DNA from: Lamprocystis purpurea
GTDB taxonomy: Bacteria; Pseudomonadota; Gammaproteobacteria; Chromatiales; Chromatiaceae
Reading direction: 5' to 3'
Assembly: GCA_020718945.1 (NCBI GenBank)
Contig: DYRB01000002.1
Coordinates: 1 to 20,505, forward strand
Length of the DNA stretch: 20,505 bases
The notes under the pieces were generated by a model. That model ran no database searches. It had not been told where the DNA came from and saw nothing but the letters and a program-made list of their open reading frames with translations. Below, one piece after another: positions 5,966 through 12,619 of the stretch. Each line of letters opens with the position of its first letter. Within the stretch, counting starts at the first letter, position 1. Both the position numbers and the translations under genes were made by a program.

Positions 5966-7252
5966 TTACAGGCGCCCGTCAACCGCTGCGCGGGGAAGGA
6001 TCTGCTTAACGTCGTAAAGCACCGCGCCGGACTTGCCCAGGGCCCGCAGTTGCTCCGCGCCCATGGCCAGGAACTCACGGTGGGCCACCGCAATAATGAC
6101 GGCATCGTAGGTACCGGGGACAGGCCGGTCGATAAGATCGATGCCATACTCGGCGCGGGCCTCCTCGTGGCTCGCCCAGGGGTCGTAGACGTCGCAGGCG
6201 ATGCCGTAGTCGGACAGTTCCGCGACTATGTCGACCACGCGCGTATTACGCAGGTCCGGGCAGTTCTCCTTGAAGGTCAGACCCAGCACAAGGGCCCGGC
6301 TGCCCTCGGCCACGCCGCCGCGCTGCATCATCAGCTTGATCACCTGGCTGACGACATAGGCACCCATGCTGTCGTTTAGACGCCGGCCGGCCAGGATGAT
6401 CTCCGGGTGGTAACCGATGGCCTGCGCCTTGTGGGTCAGGTAGTAGGGGTCTACGCCGATGCAATGGCCGCCGACCAGGCCGGGGCGGAAGGGCAGGAAG
6501 TTCCATTTGCTACCGGCCGCCTCGAGCACCTCCTGAGTGTCGATGCCCAGGCGGTTGAAGATGAGCGCCAGTTCGTTGATCAGGGCGATATTGACATCGC
6601 GCTGGGTGTTCTCGATGACCTTGGCCGCCTCGGCTACGCGAATGCTGCTGGCCTTGTGGGTCCCGGCGGTGATGATGCTGCGATACAGGGCATCGACAAA
6701 GTCCGCGACCTCTGGGGTCGACCCCGAGGTCACCTTCTTGATAGTCGGCAGGCGGTGCTCCTTGTCCCCCGGATTGATGCGCTCGGGGCTGTAACCGGCG
6801 AAAAAGTCCTGGTTGAACTTCAACCCCGAGACCTGCTCGATGATCGGCAGGCAGACCTCCTCGGTGGCGCCGGGGTAGACCGTAGATTCGTAGATCACGA
6901 TACTCCCGGGGCGCATGACCCCACCCAGGGTGCGGCTCGCCGACTCCAGGGGCCGCAGATCCGGGGCCTTGTGCTCGTCGATGGGGGTGGGCACCGTCAC
7001 GATGAACACGTTACAGTCCGCCAGGGCCTCGACCCGGTCGGTGCAGGTCAGGCCGCCCACCGAACGCAGTTCCTCCGGGTCGACCTCCAGCGAACTGTCC
7101 CGCCCCGCACGCAACTCCTCGACGCGAGCGCGATTGATGTCGTACCCGACGGTCGGGTATTTCTTGCCGAACTCGACGGCAAGCGGGAGCCCGACATAGC
7201 CGAGCCCCACGATACCGAGTTTGACTTGTTTCAGTTCGAAGTTGGGTGCCAT
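5966..7252 (-). CDS. tviB: UDP-N-acetyl-hexosamine dehydrogenase, TviB/WbpO type
   Basis: A 428-residue member of the UDP-glucose/GDP-mannose dehydrogenase family, oxidising C6 of a UDP-HexNAc to the uronate with two NAD+. The Rossmann motif GLGYVGLPLAVEFGK is at 16-30; the catalytic Cys264 is in GGHCIGVDPYYLTHKA. The long stretches VAEAAKVIENTQRD, NELALIFNRLGIDT and AGSKWNFLPFRPGLVGGH are nearly identical to Salmonella TviB and Pseudomonas WbpO, which act on UDP-GlcNAc/UDP-GalNAc. Start ATG 7252 is chosen because the homologous N-terminus (xxKLGIVGLGYVG) follows within ten residues. The frame is open upstream to 7690 but that is a GC-rich artefact, and no clear ribosome site is seen. It is divergent from the PEP-CTERM-associated EPS operon and upstream of the epimerase. 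Substrate choice between GlcNAc and GalNAc cannot be settled here. Confidence 0.92.
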   Translation of the reverse strand: MAPNFELKQVKLGIVGLGYVGLPLAVEFGKKYPTVGYDINRARVEELRAGRDSSLEVDPEELRSVGGLTCTDRVEALADCNVFIVTVPTPIDEHKAPDLRPLESASRTLGGVMRPGSIVIYESTVYPGATEEVCLPIIEQVSGLKFNQDFFAGYSPERINPGDKEHRLPTIKKVTSGSTPEVADFVDALYRSIITAGTHKASSIRVAEAAKVIENTQRDVNIALINELALIFNRLGIDTQEVLEAAGSKWNFLPFRPGLVGGHCIGVDPYYLTHKAQAIGYHPEIILAGRRLNDSMGAYVVSQVIKLMMQRGGVAEGSRALVLGLTFKENCPDLRNTRVVDIVAELSDYGIACDVYDPWASHEEARAEYGIDLIDRPVPGTYDAVIIAVAHREFLAMGAEQLRALGKSGAVLYDVKQILPRAAVDGRL

Positions 7253-7420
7253 GACCAAGACCGGGGGCTGTATTGAGGTGCGCCCGGTCGCCAGACCGGG
7301 CGGAATCGCAGGGACGGGAATGGTAACAGGCATCCAGCCGCGAAGCGACCCGGGATGCCCCAAGGCTCGGACCCTCGGGGCACCGCTCGAACCGCACGAG
7401 TCGGCGCCCCCGCGGCTGGC

Positions 7421-7435
7421 GGGACGGACCGTCCC
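7421..7435. promoter_or_regulatory. 15-base perfect palindrome, possible operator
   Basis: GGGACGG-A-CCGTCCC is a perfect 7+1+7 inverted repeat ending 14 bases before the -24 element of the sigma54-type promoter. It could bind a dimeric regulator such as PrsR, or a repressor, or act as a hairpin in a transcript leading to tviB. Confidence 0.4.
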
Positions 7436-7449
7436 TGGCCTCGGACCGA

Positions 7450-7465
7450 TGGTACGAGCCTTGCC
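7450..7465 (+). promoter_or_regulatory. Sigma54 (RpoN) -24/-12 promoter candidate for the EPS/prs operon
   Basis: TGGTACG-AGCC-TTGCC matches the RpoN consensus TGGYACG-N4-TTGCW at all positions but the last, with the required GG and GC dinucleotides correctly spaced. It points toward the sugar transferase-prsK-prsR-prsT operon, whose own product PrsR is a sigma54-dependent activator, so autoregulation is plausible. The distance to the first ATG (7712) is about 247 bases. Confidence 0.55.
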
Positions 7466-7711
7466 GCCGGCCTCCGGACCGATGTGGTAGCATTTGACCA
7501 GTTCGCAGGGTGGCGCACCTGGCCACCCCGCACCCGATTCGCTCCACCGGACGGGCTGTGCACAGCGGGGCTGCCGATGGCCAGGACGAAGATGCCGAGG
7601 CCCCCTGGCATCGCCCCTGAGCGCGGTTTCGCGCCAGCGCGGGACCGCCACCCTACGGCTCGGGCGTCCGGATCTCGGGAGCCTCTTCACACCCTACGGC
7701 ACGACAACCCC

Positions 7712-9109
7712 ATGATTCGTCTGTTCGGATATTACGTTTCACGGTCGTATGTTCTACTCGGGGCCGTAGAGGCCAGCGTCTTCTTTGCCGCCTTCCAACT
7801 CGGCATACTGGTGCGCTTCGGTTGGGCCTTACCGCCGCAATTGACCGTCTGGGGTCTGTTCGGCACCGGCGCGGTTTTCTCCCTGGTGATGTTGACCGCC
7901 ATGGTTTCCATGGGACTCTACCAACGCGGGGCCCACGAGCTAGAGGCCGGCTTCGTTGTTCGCCTGGCCCTGGCATTCCTGGCCGGTATCGCCCTGCTGA
8001 CAGTGATCTTCTACGCCGTGCCGACGGTGTTCATGGGCCGCGGCGTTCTGGGGCTCAGCCTGATCTTCTCATTCATCGGCATCACCCTGGTCCGCGAGGT
8101 CTTCACCCGGTTGGCCGCGGCCGAATCGCGGAAGCGCCGCGTGTTGGTGCTGGGTGCCGGGGTCAATGCCCGTGCAATAGAAGAACTGGTCGAGCGCGAC
8201 CCCAGCGTCGGTTTTGTCGTCGTCGGGTACGTCCCCTTGCCCAACGCCCATGACCTGGTGGCCCCGGCCCACGTGATTGCCCAGGACCGCCCCCTGTTGG
8301 ACATTGCAATAACCCACGAGGCGGACGAGATCGTCGTCGCCGCGGACGACCGGCGCAGGAAGCTACCGGTGGCTGACTTGGTAGACTGCAAGATGAGCGG
8401 ATTCGAGGTGCTGGACCTGTTGACGTTCTTCGAAAAGGAGTTGGCCTTGGTCAAAATCGATCTGCTGCATCCCAGTTGGATCTTTCTTTCGACCAATGGC
8501 TTCCGCATGGGCGTCAGCGGGATCTATGGCAAGCGGCTGTTCGACGGCGTCGTCGCCACGGCGATGCTGGTGGTGGCCTCGCCCCTGATGCTCCTGGTGG
8601 CGGCGGCTAGCCTGATCGAGTCCGGCGGGCGCGACCCGATCTTTTACCATCAGGTGCGCATCGGCCGCGACGGCAAGCCCTTCCGCCTGCACAAATTCCG
8701 CAGCATGCGCACGGACGCAGAGGCGGACGGAGTGGCGCGCTGGGCCAGCCCGAACGACTCGCGGATCACCCGGCTCGGCACCTTCCTGCGCAAGATGCGG
8801 CTCGACGAACTGCCGCAGATTTTCAATGTCCTCAAGGGGCAAATGAGCCTGGTCGGTCCCCGTCCCGAGCGCCCGGAGTTCGTCGAGAAGCTCACCGCCA
8901 GCATCCCCTATTACTCCGAACGCCATCGTGTCAAGCCGGGGGTTACCGGTTGGGCCCAGTTGCTGTCCCCCTATGGCTCTGACGAGGAGGGCGCCAAGCG
9001 TAAGCTTGAGTACGACATCTATTACGTCAAGCACGCAGGTATCGTGCTCGATCTGGTGATCCTGTTGCAGACCGTCGAAGTCGTGCTGTTTGGGAAGGGG
9101 GCCCGCTAG
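7712..9109 (+). CDS. PEP-CTERM-associated polyprenyl-phosphate sugar transferase (EpsB/TIGR03013 type)
   Basis: A 465-residue membrane enzyme that moves a sugar-1-phosphate from a UDP-sugar to undecaprenyl phosphate, the first step of exopolysaccharide repeat assembly. Four N-terminal membrane segments lie at about 13-35, 45-68, 83-105 and 108-127. A Rossmann-like CoA-binding domain follows (VLVLGAGVNAR at 144-154), then another membrane segment (280-301) and the bacterial sugar transferase catalytic domain. That domain has KFRSMRTDAE (328-337), LDELPQIFNVLKGQMSLVGP (364-383, continuing RPE) and VKPGVTGWAQ (407-416). The fused CoA-binding plus transferase architecture and direct linkage to prsK place it in the PEP-CTERM-associated subfamily. 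ATG 7712 gives the expected N-terminus; the in-frame extension to 7355 is intergenic. It is the first gene of the operon, 12 bases before prsK. Confidence 0.93.
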   Translation: MIRLFGYYVSRSYVLLGAVEASVFFAAFQLGILVRFGWALPPQLTVWGLFGTGAVFSLVMLTAMVSMGLYQRGAHELEAGFVVRLALAFLAGIALLTVIFYAVPTVFMGRGVLGLSLIFSFIGITLVREVFTRLAAAESRKRRVLVLGAGVNARAIEELVERDPSVGFVVVGYVPLPNAHDLVAPAHVIAQDRPLLDIAITHEADEIVVAADDRRRKLPVADLVDCKMSGFEVLDLLTFFEKELALVKIDLLHPSWIFLSTNGFRMGVSGIYGKRLFDGVVATAMLVVASPLMLLVAAASLIESGGRDPIFYHQVRIGRDGKPFRLHKFRSMRTDAEADGVARWASPNDSRITRLGTFLRKMRLDELPQIFNVLKGQMSLVGPRPERPEFVEKLTASIPYYSERHRVKPGVTGWAQLLSPYGSDEEGAKRKLEYDIYYVKHAGIVLDLVILLQTVEVVLFGKGAR

Positions 9110-9121
9110 GGTACCATCACC

Positions 9122-11239
9122 TTGCGTTTCCTAGACACCTTCGGCGCCATCGGTTACGCCCTCTCCGCGCTGCTCTACGGCGGTCTGGGCCTGCTGCTGT
9201 TGACCAGTTGGCGGGGACGCATGCAAGGCATCCTGCTTTTCACTGCGGTCCTGGTCAGTGCCGCCTGGGCCGCGCTGTTGGCGGCGCAGGCCGCCTGGCA
9301 GGCCACCGACATGGCCTGGATTTGGGCCCTGGAAGTCCTGCGCAACCTGACCTGGCTGGTATTCCTCGGCCGCCTGCTCGATCTACAACTGGAGGGCAGC
9401 CCTGCGCAACAGGCGACCCTGCGGCGGTGGCTCGGCGCCCTTCTCCTGGTGGGGACCGTTTTTGTCTTTCCGGTGGAGGATCTGGCCGGCCGCTGGTGGT
9501 TCCTGGGCACCGCGGACCTCACCACTGCCCGCCTGGCGGTGCAGGTCTCGCTGGCCGTAGCGGGGCTGGCGCTTATCGAGCAGATCTTCCGAAACACACC
9601 CTGGCAGCACCGCTGGGGGGTCAAGTTCCTGTGTCTGAGCATTGGCAGCCTGTTCGCCTTCGACTTCTTTCTCTACGCCGACGCCCTGCTGTTCAAGCGT
9701 CTGGATGCGGAGATCTGGCTCGCTCGCGGCGCGGCCAATACCCTCGCCGTTCCGCTCCTGGGTGTTGCGGTCGCCCGCAACCCACAGTGGTCGTTCGATT
9801 TCTTCGTGTCGCGCACGTTTGTCTTCCATTCCACGGCATTTCTTGCCGCCGGCATCTATCTGCTACTGATGTCGCTGGTCGGCTATTACATCCGTTACTA
9901 CGGCGGCGCCTGGAGTTCAGTCATCCAGACCGTGTTCTTTTTCGGGGCTGGCCTGGTGCTGATCGTTCTGCTGTTCTCCGGTGTGTTCCGCTCGCGCATC
10001 CGCGTCTTCATCAGCAAGCACTTCTTCAGCTATCGCTACGACTACCGGGAGGAATGGCTGCATTTGATCGGCGTGCTGTCTGGCAAGGTGCTCGAAGCAA
10101 GCCTGCCCGAACGCATCGTGTTCGCCCTGGGCGAACTGGTGGACAGCCCGGGCGGGGCCATCTGGCTGTGTACCGAGCAAGGCACCTGCGAGTTTCAGTG
10201 CTGCTGGAATTTCGGCGAACACCTGATTAACAAGGACCCAGTGCCGCCCGGCCTGCATGGCTTCCTGTCCCGCCAAGGCTGGGTCATTGACCTGGAGCAG
10301 TACGCCCGCGACCCCGAAAGCTACGAGGGACTGGATCTACCGCCTTGGATGCTGGAATGCAGGGCCCTGCGCCTCGTGGTACCGCTAATCCACGCCGACG
10401 CCCTGCTGGGCGTGGTCCTACTCGCACGGCCCAGGTCACCGCAGACCATCGACTGGGAGATCACCGATATGCTCAAGATCGCCGCCCGCCAGGCGGCGAG
10501 CTATCTCGCCCTGGAGCAGGCGGCCAAGGCCCTGGCCGAGGCCGAGCAATTCGCCGGTTTCAATCGGCTATCCGCCTTCATCATCCACGACCTCAAGAAT
10601 CTGATCGCCCAGCTGTCCCTGATCGCACGCAACGGCGAGCGTCACCGTAACAACCCGGCCTTCGTCGACGACGCCTTGGTGACGGTGCGCAACTCGGTGG
10701 ACAAGATGAACCGCCTGCTGGCGCAATTGCGCGGGGCCATGCCTGGCGGTCGCCAGGACCCAGTGGAACTGCGCGCCCTTTTGGTCGAGGCCGTGGCCGA
10801 GCGACAAGGGCAGGAGCCCAAACCGCGTTTCACCGACCCGGAAGGTCCGCCCTGTACCCTGACCGTCGACCGTGACCGCCTCGGAGCCGTCATCGGCCAC
10901 ATAGTCCAGAACGCCCAAGACGCCAGCCGCAAGGATGGCAGCGTAGCGGTCGGGCTGGTCTGTAACGGTGATCAGGCGACCATCGTGGTGGAGGATAATG
11001 GCGCGGGGATGGACGCGACCTTCGTCCGCGAACGCCTGTTCAAGCCCTTCGATACCACCAAGGGTCTGGCCGGTATGGGCATCGGCGCCTACGAGTGCCG
11101 CGAGTTCATACGCAGCCTGCGAGGTCAAGTCAGCGTCGACAGCGTCCCCGGCCAGGGCACCCGATTCACCGTCACCATCCCCCTAGGCAACCCGGCCAAG
11201 GCCCCGACAACCACCCATGTCTTGACAGAGGCGAGCTAA
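9122..11239 (+). CDS. prsK: PEP-CTERM system histidine kinase PrsK
   Basis: A 705-residue membrane sensor kinase. About eight hydrophobic segments span residues 8-290, a GAF-like domain covers about 320-470 and the kinase core follows. The phospho-acceptor is His489 in IIHDLKNLIAQLSL, the N-box is NAQDAS (597-602), and the ATP-lid motifs are VEDNGAGM (623-630), FKPFDTTKG and GMGIGAYECREF. This order and the HDLKN H-box are characteristic of PrsK. It is expected to autophosphorylate and transfer phosphate to PrsR. The start is TTG 9122: no in-frame ATG or GTG lies between it and the in-frame stop of the preceding gene at 9107-9109, and the hydrophobic N-terminus fits the family. Only a weak AGGG precedes it, so translation may be coupled to the upstream gene. 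The signal sensed is unknown. Confidence 0.93.
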   Translation: MRFLDTFGAIGYALSALLYGGLGLLLLTSWRGRMQGILLFTAVLVSAAWAALLAAQAAWQATDMAWIWALEVLRNLTWLVFLGRLLDLQLEGSPAQQATLRRWLGALLLVGTVFVFPVEDLAGRWWFLGTADLTTARLAVQVSLAVAGLALIEQIFRNTPWQHRWGVKFLCLSIGSLFAFDFFLYADALLFKRLDAEIWLARGAANTLAVPLLGVAVARNPQWSFDFFVSRTFVFHSTAFLAAGIYLLLMSLVGYYIRYYGGAWSSVIQTVFFFGAGLVLIVLLFSGVFRSRIRVFISKHFFSYRYDYREEWLHLIGVLSGKVLEASLPERIVFALGELVDSPGGAIWLCTEQGTCEFQCCWNFGEHLINKDPVPPGLHGFLSRQGWVIDLEQYARDPESYEGLDLPPWMLECRALRLVVPLIHADALLGVVLLARPRSPQTIDWEITDMLKIAARQAASYLALEQAAKALAEAEQFAGFNRLSAFIIHDLKNLIAQLSLIARNGERHRNNPAFVDDALVTVRNSVDKMNRLLAQLRGAMPGGRQDPVELRALLVEAVAERQGQEPKPRFTDPEGPPCTLTVDRDRLGAVIGHIVQNAQDASRKDGSVAVGLVCNGDQATIVVEDNGAGMDATFVRERLFKPFDTTKGLAGMGIGAYECREFIRSLRGQVSVDSVPGQGTRFTVTIPLGNPAKAPTTTHVLTEAS

Positions 11240-11243
11240 ATCT

Positions 11244-12605
11244 GTGGTAGAGCAACGCAGAAAATTGTTGATCGTCGAGGACGATCCAGGTTTGCAGAGT
11301 CAACTGCGATGGAGTTTCGACGGCTTCGAAATCGCCGTGGCCTCCGACCGCGAAGCGGCGCTGGCGGAGCTGCGCCGCTTTGCCCCGGCGGTGGTCACCC
11401 TTGACCTGGGCCTCCCCCCGGACCCCGGCGGTACCAGCGAGGGGTTTCAGGCGTTGCGCGACATCCTGGCCGCGGCCCCGGGGACCAAGGTCATAGTCCT
11501 GACCGGACATGACGACCTCAGCAACGCCGTGCGTGCCATTGGCTTCGGCGCCTACGACTTCTACGAGAAGCCGGTCGACCCGGAGATCCTCAATCTCGTG
11601 GTCGAGCGGGCCGCACGCCTGAGCCAACTTGAGGATGAGAACCGCAAGCTAGCCTCTACCAGGTCCCTGTCGCCCTTCGCCGATCTGATCGCCGCCAGCC
11701 CGGAGATGCTCAAGGTCTGTCGGACCGTAGAGAAGCTCGCGCCCACGGACGTCACCACTTTGATCCTGGGCGAGAGCGGGACCGGCAAAGAGGTGCTGGT
11801 GCGCAGCCTGCACAGGCTAAGCAATCGGGCGAAGAAGCGCCTGGTAGCCATCAATTGCGCCGCCATCCCCGAGAACCTCCTCGAAAGCGAGCTGTTCGGT
11901 TACGAGAAGGGTGCCTTCACCGGTGCCGTGCGTACCACCCTAGGCAAGTTCGAGACGGCCGACGGTGGCATCCTGTTCCTCGATGAGATCGGCGACTTGC
12001 CCTCGGCGCTACAGGCCAAACTCCTGCGCTTCCTGCAGGAGCGGGTGGTCGAGCGCGTCGGGGGACGGGTGGAGATACCCGTAGATGTGCGGGTCATCTG
12101 CGCCACGCACCAGGACCTGCGCTCCCTGATCCAGGCGGGGCGTTTCCGCGAGGACCTCTTCTACCGGATCAACGAGGCCACCATCATGGTCCCACCGCTG
12201 CGCGAACGTACCGGCGACGCAGTGGTGCTGGCACGCGCCTTCCTGCGCCGTTTCGTCGCACAACACCGTCGCCCGATCAAAGACTTCAGCCACGCCGCGC
12301 TGCTGCGCATCGAGCAATACCCCTGGCCCGGCAACGTCCGGGAGATGGAGAACCGTATCAAGCGCGCGGTGATCATGGCCGAACGCGACGAAGTGACCGC
12401 CGAAGACCTGGAACTCAACGAGCCGGCCCTGATCGAGGACCCGTTCAACCTCCGCGAGGTGCGCGAGATCGCCGAAAGGCGCGCCATCGAGCGGGCCCTT
12501 ACTTATACGGACAACAACGTATCCCGTAGCGCCGAGTTGCTTGGGGTCACCCGACCGACCCTATACAATCTCATCCGCAAACACACAATCACCCTGTCAT
12601 CCTGA
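11244..12605 (+). CDS. prsR: PEP-CTERM system sigma54-dependent response regulator PrsR
   Basis: A 453-residue NtrC-type transcription activator. The receiver domain (6-125) has the acidic pocket at Glu12-Asp13-Asp14, phospho-acceptor Asp54 (VTLDLGLPP) and Lys109. The AAA+ domain has Walker A GESGTGKE (176-183), the sigma54-contact loop GAFTGA (223-228) and Walker B LFLDEIGDLP (244-253). A Fis-type helix-turn-helix ends the protein (NNVSRSAELLGVTRPTLYNLIRK). The receiver sequence DLGLPPDPGG with SEGFQALRDIL is typical of PrsR. The start is GTG 11244, four bases after the prsK stop. The intact GAFTGA loop means it should still activate RpoN-dependent promoters. Targets are expected to be PEP-CTERM and EPS genes, possibly including its own operon through the 7450-7465 site. 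Confidence 0.95.
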   Translation: MVEQRRKLLIVEDDPGLQSQLRWSFDGFEIAVASDREAALAELRRFAPAVVTLDLGLPPDPGGTSEGFQALRDILAAAPGTKVIVLTGHDDLSNAVRAIGFGAYDFYEKPVDPEILNLVVERAARLSQLEDENRKLASTRSLSPFADLIAASPEMLKVCRTVEKLAPTDVTTLILGESGTGKEVLVRSLHRLSNRAKKRLVAINCAAIPENLLESELFGYEKGAFTGAVRTTLGKFETADGGILFLDEIGDLPSALQAKLLRFLQERVVERVGGRVEIPVDVRVICATHQDLRSLIQAGRFREDLFYRINEATIMVPPLRERTGDAVVLARAFLRRFVAQHRRPIKDFSHAALLRIEQYPWPGNVREMENRIKRAVIMAERDEVTAEDLELNEPALIEDPFNLREVREIAERRAIERALTYTDNNVSRSAELLGVTRPTLYNLIRKHTITLSS

Positions 12606-12619
12606 CCCAGGTACATCCC

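Larger units (their letters stand above)
7253..7711. other. 459-base divergent regulatory region between tviB and the EPS operon
   Basis: No gene is supported here; both neighbouring frames stay open only because of high GC. It contains a sigma54 promoter match (7450-7465), a perfect palindrome (7421-7435), the 10-base direct repeat CGGACCGATG (7442-7451 and 7475-7484) and the 11-base direct repeat CACCCTACGGC (7649-7659 and 7690-7700). If the sigma54 site is used, the EPS operon has a leader of about 240 bases. I see no clear sigma70 promoter for tviB. Confidence 0.5.

Noticed and set aside
7253..7690. 146-codon N-terminal extension of the tviB-like gene
   Set aside because: The known N-terminus of this family begins near ATG 7252; the upstream residues are Arg/Pro-rich and overlap the divergent promoter region.
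7355..7711. 119-codon N-terminal extension of the sugar transferase
   Set aside because: It translates a GC-rich intergenic region and would precede the first membrane segment with unrelated Arg/Pro-rich residues; it also overlaps the tviB upstream frame.
12229..12246. TGGCACG string resembling a sigma54 -24 element inside prsR
   Set aside because: The spacing to the next TTC/TGC lacks the required GC at -12 and it lies within conserved AAA+ coding sequence.
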